NCBI GenBank assembly: GCA_029433365.1
Contig: JAQTHZ010000002.1
Location: forward strand, 124,001 to 188,000
DNA: 64,000 nt
Origin: Orbaceae bacterium ESL0721
Lineage (GTDB): Bacteria > Pseudomonadota > Gammaproteobacteria > Enterobacterales > Orbaceae
Direction: 5' to 3'
Position numbers and translations under genes: made by a program
The notes under the pieces: model-generated
The model's database searches: none
Seen by the model: the letters and a program-made list of their open reading frames with translations, nothing else
What the model was told of the DNA's origin: nothing
Part shown: positions 58,140 through 64,000 of the stretch, one piece after another
Position numbering within the stretch: the stretch's first letter is position 1
Layout: each line of letters opens with the position of its first letter

Positions 58140-58382
58140 ACTACTCTCCAAGTTAAAAACTCATATAAGAACTTATATAAAACTTTCTTTAAAACTTTCT
58201 TTAAAAAAACTGCGCCATTATATACTAGTAATTTTTCAAAATATAGGGATAGAAGAGAGATTAACCGCAACGCCAGCCAACATAATTGATCAATTAAATT
58301 GTTCAAAACCCGCCATAATTTTACCCGTTTTTAAATTATTAATTCTCTGTTTTTCTTTTCAATTACTTAATCGTTCATATAA

Positions 58383-58395
58383 ATGTTTTAGGGTT
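58383..58395 (+). repeat. 13-base recurrent motif, copy 6 (exact)
   Basis: ATGTTTTAGGGTT in the fkpA-parE gap, preceded by AA. Confidence 0.75.
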
Positions 58396-58491
58396 TTAAG
58401 GGGCAGATTAGGGTAACCGTAACTATTGCTCAAATAGTCATCAATAAATTGCAACTTATTATTAAGCTATTAAAGGTACTGCATTACATAA

Positions 58492-58556
58492 AGTGGTGAA
58501 ATATGGTGTTGAAATATGGTGTTGAAATATAGTGAAGAAAAATAGCGAGAAAAAGT
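58492..58556. repeat. 13-bp tandem array (5 units)
   Basis: Units at 58492, 58505, 58518, 58531 and 58544; the second and third are identical, GGTGTTGAAATAT. Confidence 0.85.
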
Positions 58557-58722
58557 AGTGAGAGTATGTACTGACAACTTCATTAATATCTGCTTCATCT
58601 ATATAGAACAGTTTTTAGATAAAACAGTAACAATAACCGATACTGCGTTTTTAAAAATATCTTCCTTGATCAATTGTCCATGTTATTAGTTCTTATTATT
58701 TTTATCTTTGGATATTAACATC

Positions 58723-58778
58723 AAAAAAGTATATTTGTAAGATGAAATCACTATTTTTTTGCGAAAATATACTTTTTT
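58723..58778. repeat. 14-bp perfect inverted repeat
   Basis: AAAAAAGTATATTT (58723-58736) and AAATATACTTTTTT (58765-58778) with a 28-base loop. The A-run and T-run at its ends are what a bidirectional terminator would have, but no gene ends here. Confidence 0.7.
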
Positions 58779-58805
58779 AGATCTGATTATTTCGTTTTGA
58801 TCGGT

Positions 58806-58830
58806 TTTTAAGATCTATTAGATCTTAAAA
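58806..58830. repeat. 12-bp-arm palindrome
   Basis: TTTTAAGATCTA and TAGATCTTAAAA around a single T. It contains two GATC (Dam) sites. Confidence 0.75.
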
Positions 58831-59155
58831 GATAATTAACTATTTTTTATTTTGGTTTTTCGCTTATTAAAACGTTTTTGCCTCCATATGATTTTTTATA
58901 AGTCGATTTAAGCCAGTTAATCTGAAATGGTAGCGGCAAGATAGGCAAGATAAACAGGGTAAAACCATCACAAACTGCGGTGATACTCTTTTTAAAACGC
59001 ACTAAAAGTGGGGCATTAATAAATAAAAAATTTTCCCACTTTTAAATCTGGTTATGTCTAAGATTTTTTGTTAAATATTTCTGTTATTAAGCTGTTTTTT
59101 AACAAAATTTGTTGATACCCCTTATTCCATAAATCGCATTTTTTTGGATTTTCCG

Positions 59156-59161
59156 TATAAT
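59156..59161 (+). promoter_or_regulatory. Candidate -10 box of parE
   Basis: A perfect TATAAT 45 bases before the parE ATG. No good -35 box is at the right distance (TCGCAT, 16-base spacer). Confidence 0.4.
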
Positions 59162-59205
59162 AGCCGATAAGAATTGGAATTAATCGCAAAATATATAGAA
59201 AAATC

Positions 59206-61095
59206 ATGTCACAATCACACTATAACGCTACCGATATTGAAGTTCTAAAAGGGCTTGACCCCGTCCGTTACCGTCCTGGTATGTATACTGATACCACTCG
59301 TCCTAACCATTTAGGGCAAGAGGTAATTGATAATAGTGTCGACGAAGCTATTGCCGGTTATGCAAATAAAATCAAAGTCATTTTACATAAGGATAACTCG
59401 CTTGAAGTTATTGATAACGGCCGCGGTATGCCTGTTGATATTCATCCTGAAGAGGGTGTCCCCGCTATTGAGCTACTGCTCTGTCGCTTACATGCAGGCG
59501 GGAAGTTCTCCAAGAAAAACTATCAATTTTCTGGCGGTTTACATGGCGTTGGTATCTCGGTTGTCAATGCGCTCTCTTCACGTGTTGAGGTAACAGTCTA
59601 TCGAGATGGGCAGGTTTATGAGATAGCTTTTGAAAATGGCAATCGGGTCGAAGAGTTACATGTTACCGGAAGCTGCGGCCGCCGTAATACCGGAACAAAA
59701 GTACGTTTTTGGCCAAATGAGCGCTATTTTGATTCAGCTAAATTCTCTGTATCTCGCTTAATTCATCTTTTAAAGGCAAAGGCGGTGCTCTGCCCTGGTC
59801 TTGAGATCATTTTCGAAGATAATATTAATGAGACTAGCAAACGTTGGTTTTATGAGGATGGATTAAAAGATTACCTACTCGAATCAGTTAGTGGTTACTC
59901 ACTTTTACCTGAATCCCCCTTTACAGGGCAACATAGTGGTGAAACCGATGCCGTCGAGTGGGCGCTACTCTGGTTACCTGAGGGGGGCGAGTTACTAACC
60001 GAAAGTTATGTCAATCTAATTCCCACTCCGCAAGGCGGTACTCATGTTAATGGTTTGCGTCAAGGTTTACTTGATTCGATGCGTGAGTTTTGTGAATTTC
60101 GTAACTTATTACCACGTGGAATCAAACTGACTGCCGATGATATTTGGGAACGCTGCGCTTATGTACTCTCAGTAAAAATGGAGGAGCCACAATTTGCGGG
60201 GCAGACCAAAGAGCGACTCTCATCACGACACTGTGCTGCATTTGTCTCTGCAACGGTAAAAGATGCTTTCAGTTTATGGCTTAACCAGAATGTTCAGCTT
60301 GCTGAATCTTTAGCTGAGATGGTGATCGCCAGTGCTCAAAAACGGTTACGCGCAGCAAAAAAAGTGGTGCGTAAAAAGTTAACCAGCGGGCCAGCATTAC
60401 CGGGTAAACTTGCTGACTGTTCTTCACAAGATTTAGCACGTACCGAGCTTTTTCTAGTAGAGGGTGATTCAGCGGGTGGCTCTGCCAAACAGGCGCGTGA
60501 CCGTGAATACCAAGCCATCATGCCGTTAAAAGGTAAAATTCTTAATACGTGGGAGATCTCATCAGATGAAGTTCTTGGATCACAAGAGATTCATGATATC
60601 TCTGTCGCTATCGGTATTGATCCAGATAGTGATAATCTAAGCCAACTCCGTTACGGTAAGATCTGTATCTTAGCCGATGCTGACTCTGACGGTCTACATA
60701 TTGCAACCCTACTTTGTGCGCTGTTTGTCCGTCACTTTAGGCCACTAGTTGCAGAGGGGCATATCTACGTTGCCATGCCACCACTCTACCGTATCGATCT
60801 CGGTAAAGAGGTCTTTTATGCGCTGGATGAAGAGGAGAAATCAGCCATATTAGAGCAGTTAAAACGCAAAAAAGGTAAACCAAATGTGCAACGATTTAAA
60901 GGACTTGGTGAGATGAATCCAATGCAACTGCGTGAAACCACCATGGATGTGAATACCCGTCGCCTTGTACAGTTAACCTTAGATGATGTTGATGAGACAT
61001 TGACTCTAATGGATATGCTGTTAGCGAAAAAACGGGCAGAAGATCGCCGTGAATGGTTACAAGAGAATGGCGATCAAGTTGAATTAGATATTTAA
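59206..61095 (+). CDS. parE: DNA topoisomerase IV subunit B
   Basis: The ATPase subunit of topoisomerase IV, which unlinks daughter chromosomes. It has 629 residues (630 in E. coli). The GHKL ATPase has VIDNSVDEAIAGYAN, IDNGRGMPVDIHPEEG and GGLHGVGISVVNALS; the TOPRIM region has LVEGDSAGGSAKQARDR, LKGKILNTWE and the metal-binding DADSDGLHI; then NVQRFKGLGEMNP. No resistance-type change is obvious at the EGDSA and KGK sites. parC follows after 280 bases. Confidence 0.97.
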   Translation: MSQSHYNATDIEVLKGLDPVRYRPGMYTDTTRPNHLGQEVIDNSVDEAIAGYANKIKVILHKDNSLEVIDNGRGMPVDIHPEEGVPAIELLLCRLHAGGKFSKKNYQFSGGLHGVGISVVNALSSRVEVTVYRDGQVYEIAFENGNRVEELHVTGSCGRRNTGTKVRFWPNERYFDSAKFSVSRLIHLLKAKAVLCPGLEIIFEDNINETSKRWFYEDGLKDYLLESVSGYSLLPESPFTGQHSGETDAVEWALLWLPEGGELLTESYVNLIPTPQGGTHVNGLRQGLLDSMREFCEFRNLLPRGIKLTADDIWERCAYVLSVKMEEPQFAGQTKERLSSRHCAAFVSATVKDAFSLWLNQNVQLAESLAEMVIASAQKRLRAAKKVVRKKLTSGPALPGKLADCSSQDLARTELFLVEGDSAGGSAKQARDREYQAIMPLKGKILNTWEISSDEVLGSQEIHDISVAIGIDPDSDNLSQLRYGKICILADADSDGLHIATLLCALFVRHFRPLVAEGHIYVAMPPLYRIDLGKEVFYALDEEEKSAILEQLKRKKGKPNVQRFKGLGEMNPMQLRETTMDVNTRRLVQLTLDDVDETLTLMDMLLAKKRAEDRREWLQENGDQVELDI

Positions 61096-61221
61096 TCGTT
61101 AATATAAATTTAATTGTTACTATAGATAGTATAAATAATATAACCCGTTAGATTACAGGCAGTTCGTCTATCCGAACTGTTGTCTATCAATAAAATGAAC
61201 ATCTGTTAATTCTTATTACAT

Positions 61222-61291
61222 AAGGCTTTTAATATAAGACTTTTAAAATAAGCGTTTTAATATAACTGTTTTTAATACAAAAGTTTAAAAC
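61222..61291. repeat. 14-bp tandem array (4-5 units) between parE and parC
   Basis: Units AAGGCTTTTAATAT, AAGACTTTTAAAAT and AAGCGTTTTAATAT at 61222, 61236 and 61250, with two more diverged units after them. Confidence 0.85.
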
Positions 61292-61375
61292 CTTATAAAT
61301 CTACATAAAACTGTTGTTGATAAACAGAAGTAGATCGATTAACAGAGAGAAAATTTAAAATATCGAGGAACAGTA

Positions 61376-63631
61376 ATGAGTGAGATTACGCATGATGGCG
61401 TAGAGGTGCAGTCGTTACGCACATTTACCGAAAATGCTTATTTGAACTACTCCATGTATGTCATTATGGATCGCGCCCTACCATTTATTGGTGATGGCTT
61501 AAAACCGGTGCAACGCCGAATTATCTATGCTATGTCCGAATTAGGGTTAAACGCACAAGCAAAATTTAAGAAGTCAGCGCGTACTGTTGGCGATGTACTG
61601 GGTAAATATCATCCACATGGTGATAGTGCCTGTTATGAGGCGATGGTATTGATGGCACAGCCCTTCTCGTACCGCTATCCACTGGTTGATGGTCAAGGTA
61701 ACTGGGGGGCGCCAGATGATCCAAAATCATTTGCTGCCATGCGATATACCGAATCGCGTCTCTCGAAATATGCTGAACTGTTACTAGGGGAATTGGGGCA
61801 GGGTACAGTTGACTATATGCCAAATTTTGATGGGACTCTACAAGAGCCGAAAACCTTACCAGCAAGATTACCCAACATTTTACTCAATGGCACAACGGGT
61901 ATTGCTGTTGGGATGGCAACCGATATTCCACCGCATAATATCCGTGAAGTGGCAAATGCGGCAATTATGTTACTTGATAACCCTAAAACATCTTTATCTG
62001 AAGTGATGACCCAGATAAAAGGGCCAGACTTCCCAACTGCAGCTGAAATTATTACGCCAACTGCGGATATTGTTAAGATCTATCAGAGTGGGCGTGGCTC
62101 TATTCGTATGCGCGCAGCATGGCATAAAGAGGATGGCGATATTATCATCACCGACTTACCACATCAGGTATCGGGTGCCAAAATTCTTGAGCAGATTGCC
62201 GCACAGATGCGGGCTAAAAAACTCCCTTTTATTGAAGATCTCCGCGATGAGTCAGATCATGAGAATCCAACCCGTTTAGTGATTGTGCCACGCTCTAACC
62301 GTGTTGATATTGAGCAGGTGATGAACCACCTATTTGCAACTACCGATCTCGAAAAGAGCTATCGTATCAATATGAATATGATTGGCTTAGACAATCGACC
62401 AGCGGTAAAAGGGTTGTTAGATATTCTCACCGAGTGGCTCACCTATCGGCGAGATACGGTCACAAGGCGCCTCAATTATCGTTTAGAGAAAGTGCAAAAA
62501 CGGTTACATATTTTAGAGGGGCTACTCATTGCCTTCTTAAATATTGATGAGGTGATCGAAACTATCCGTAATATGGATGATCCAAAAGCGGAGTTGATCA
62601 ACCGATTTGGGCTATCCGAGACCCAAGCGGAGTCAATTTTAGAGTTAAAATTGCGCCATTTGGCAAAATTGGAGGAGTTACGCATTAAGGGTGAGCAAGA
62701 TGAGCTAGCCAAAGAGCGTGACAAGTTAGAATCACTGCTCGCCTCACCTAAAAAATTGAACAGCTTAATCAAAAAAGAGCTGCAAGAGGATGCCGAAAAA
62801 TTTGGTGATGAGCGCCGTTCGCCACTAGTTGAACGTGGTGAAGCAAAAGCGATTACTGAGCAGGAGTTAATGCCTTCAGAACCGGTAACTGTCATACTAT
62901 CTGGGATGGGCTGGGCAAGAACAGCCAAAGGTCATGAGATTGATCCAGAAGGTTTAAGTTATAAATCGGGCGATAGCTTTAAAGTTGCAGCAAGGGGCAA
63001 GAGCAATCAACCAGCTATTTTTATCGACTCTACTGGGCGTAGCTATGCTGTTGAACCAAATACGTTGCCATCAGCACGTAGCCAAGGCGAACCGTTAACT
63101 GGCAAGCTAACTTTACCTGCTGGCGCAACAGTTGAACATCTACTGATGGGCAGTGATCAGCAAGATGAGCAAAAAATTGTATTAGCTTCAACTGCTGGTT
63201 ATGGCTTTATCACCCCATTTAATGAACTGATTGCGCGAAATCGTAATGGTAAAACAGTGATTAATCTCCCAGAAAATGCCGCTATTTTGCCACCATTAAC
63301 CATCAATAGTGAGTCAGATCTGTTATTAGCTATTTCGAGTAGTGGGCGGATGATCCTCTTTCCGGTTTATGATCTACCTGAATTAACCAAAGGGAAAGGC
63401 AACAAAATCATATCTTTAGCTAAAAATGAGAATGGGGTGGTAGATACATTAGCCTATATGATGTTAATTACTGATCAGACCACCTTAACCCTCTATGTTG
63501 GTAAACGTAAATTGACACTCTATCCCGCCGATTTAGAAAAATTTAGAACTGAACGCGGGCGTAAAGGTACACTACTACCACGTGGTTTACAGAAGATCGA
63601 CCGCATCGAGATAAGTGAGTCGGTAAAGTAA
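61376..63631 (+). CDS. parC: DNA topoisomerase IV subunit A
   Basis: The DNA-cleaving subunit of topoisomerase IV, 751 residues (752 in E. coli). The active-site tyrosine is Tyr124 in [14 protein letters not shown]. The quinolone-determining region reads [12 protein letters not shown], with Ser84 and Glu88 in the wild-type state (Ser80 and Glu84 in E. coli). A coiled-coil C-gate (about 370-490) precedes the C-terminal DNA-wrapping propeller (about 500-745). GAGGAACAG precedes the ATG. Confidence 0.97.
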   Translation: MSEITHDGVEVQSLRTFTENAYLNYSMYVIMDRALPFIGDGLKPVQRRIIYAMSELGLNAQAKFKKSARTVGDVLGKYHPHGDSACYEAMVLMAQPFSYRYPLVDGQGNWGAPDDPKSFAAMRYTESRLSKYAELLLGELGQGTVDYMPNFDGTLQEPKTLPARLPNILLNGTTGIAVGMATDIPPHNIREVANAAIMLLDNPKTSLSEVMTQIKGPDFPTAAEIITPTADIVKIYQSGRGSIRMRAAWHKEDGDIIITDLPHQVSGAKILEQIAAQMRAKKLPFIEDLRDESDHENPTRLVIVPRSNRVDIEQVMNHLFATTDLEKSYRINMNMIGLDNRPAVKGLLDILTEWLTYRRDTVTRRLNYRLEKVQKRLHILEGLLIAFLNIDEVIETIRNMDDPKAELINRFGLSETQAESILELKLRHLAKLEELRIKGEQDELAKERDKLESLLASPKKLNSLIKKELQEDAEKFGDERRSPLVERGEAKAITEQELMPSEPVTVILSGMGWARTAKGHEIDPEGLSYKSGDSFKVAARGKSNQPAIFIDSTGRSYAVEPNTLPSARSQGEPLTGKLTLPAGATVEHLLMGSDQQDEQKIVLASTAGYGFITPFNELIARNRNGKTVINLPENAAILPPLTINSESDLLLAISSSGRMILFPVYDLPELTKGKGNKIISLAKNENGVVDTLAYMMLITDQTTLTLYVGKRKLTLYPADLEKFRTERGRKGTLLPRGLQKIDRIEISESVK
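61979..61991 (-). repeat. 13-base recurrent motif, copy 7 (exact, inside parC)
   Basis: AACCCTAAAACAT on the plus strand, coding NPKTS in ParC. Confidence 0.7.
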
Positions 63632-63651
63632 ATAGATAATTAAGGTAAGTT

Positions 63652-64000
63652 ATGTCTTTAATATGGTCATTGATAATAGGTTTTGTCCTTTACTATTACA
63701 CTAAGATTGGCTGGATATTTATAATTTGTGTAATTTTGGGTCCAATAATCTATAACTCACTTCGTTCAGACTTTATCCGAGAACGGAAAAGAGAAGATCA
63801 GTATCTTTTTTTATTTGTCCTTTTTGAGATGTTAGGGCACATGAGTAAAGCTAAAGGGGTGGTGACGGCTGATGATATCCATTTAGCCAGCCACCTTATG
63901 GATCAGTTTCAGTTAGATGAGGAGCGACGTAAATTAGCGCAATCCTCTTTTAAACGCGGTAAAGCGGCCAACTATCCACTGCGAGGAAGATTGAAGTCTC
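63652..64000 (+). CDS. djlA: Co-chaperone DjlA, N-terminal part (3' end outside window)
   Basis: The first 116 codons of a DjlA-type membrane J-protein; the frame is open to the end of the window. It has an N-terminal membrane segment (about 5-35: LIWSLIIGFVLYYYTK and WIFIICVILGPIIY), then a basic stretch (RERKRED), then the TerB-like region FEMLGHMSKAKGVVTADDIH, LASHLMDQFQLDEE and RGKAANYPLRGRL, which aligns with E. coli DjlA. The J domain would be at the C-terminus, beyond the window. TAAGG precedes the ATG, 20 bases after parC. Confidence 0.9.
   Translation, partial: MSLIWSLIIGFVLYYYTKIGWIFIICVILGPIIYNSLRSDFIRERKREDQYLFLFVLFEMLGHMSKAKGVVTADDIHLASHLMDQFQLDEERRKLAQSSFKRGKAANYPLRGRLKS

Larger units (their letters stand above)
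58140..59205. other. 1.07-kb gene-free region between fkpA and parE with large palindromes
   Basis: No supported reading frame was found. Contents are a 13-base motif copy (58383), a 13-bp tandem array (58492-58556), 14-bp inverted repeats AAAAAAGTATATTT/AAATATACTTTTTT (58723-58778), a near-perfect palindrome TTTTAAGATCTA/TAGATCTTAAAA (58806-58830), a hairpin ATCAC/GTGAT followed by CTTTTT (58967-58994) and AAAAGTGGG/CCCACTTTT (59004-59043). Some of these may be terminators of an unannotated small RNA. Confidence 0.6.

Noticed and set aside
22278-61291. Tandem arrays as CRISPR loci
   Set aside because: The units are 13-20 bases long, directly adjacent without unique spacers, and no cas genes are present.
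61598-61650. Quinolone resistance change in ParC
   Set aside because: The [10 protein letters not shown] segment keeps the sensitive-type serine and glutamate.

Overview
The window is AT-rich chromosomal DNA from a gammaproteobacterium. Almost every housekeeping protein reads as a diverged relative of its enterobacterial counterpart (RpoC, FabH, FabD, FabG, DnaE, TolB, Pal, Gsp, ParC, ParE), and E. coli-like gene pairs survive (yceD-rpmF-plsX-fab, dnaE-accA, damX-dam, tolB-pal-cpoB, fruBKA, rpmB-rpmG, tusD-tusC near fkpA). The strong AT bias and the rearranged synteny (no aroB between aroK and damX, no tolQRA before tolB, no tusB after tusC) suggest an Orbaceae-like host such as Gilliamella, Frischella or Orbus. 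That placement is inference; no 16S rRNA gene is present.

Layout. 1-1319 is the 3' part of rpoC. 1645-7976 is the yceD-rpmF-plsX-fabH-fabD-fabG-acpP-fabF lipid operon. 8144-12749 holds dnaE and accA. 12814-19005 holds dgkA, an arabinose-5-phosphate isomerase, aroK, damX, dam and rlmKL. 19236-21998 is tolB-pal-cpoB, followed by tRNA-Lys. 22541-26305 is a Fur-type siderophore ABC importer. 26807-30653 is the fructose PTS operon fruBKA. Then come a LOG-family gene, tRNA-Asn, mazG, an unknown gene, rpmB-rpmG and fmt (to 35354).

The notable region is 35527-53804 on the minus strand. It is an 11-gene cluster headed by srfA-srfB-srfC (a membrane protein, an actin/Hsp70-like ATPase and a dynamin-like GTPase). 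It continues with a single-span protein, a periplasmic VWA protein, a LolD/MacB-type ABC ATPase and permease, a formylglycine-generating-enzyme-like protein lacking the catalytic cysteines, two coiled-coil lipoproteins and two tandemly duplicated membrane-anchored VWA proteins. The cytosolic N-terminal region of these last two resembles that of SrfA. I read the cluster as one envelope-spanning machine: cytosolic NTPases, membrane adaptors, and periplasmic metal-binding VWA modules. Its function is unknown. Beyond it lie gsp, tusC, tusD and fkpA on the minus strand, a gene-free stretch of about 1 kb, then parE, parC and the start of djlA.

Two signals cut across the annotation. A 13-base motif, ATGTTTTAGGGTT, occurs seven times exactly and twice with one mismatch, on both strands, inside and between genes. 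In addition, many intergenic gaps carry short decayed tandem arrays with 13-19 bp periods. No CRISPR array, insertion sequence, integrase or prophage gene was seen.
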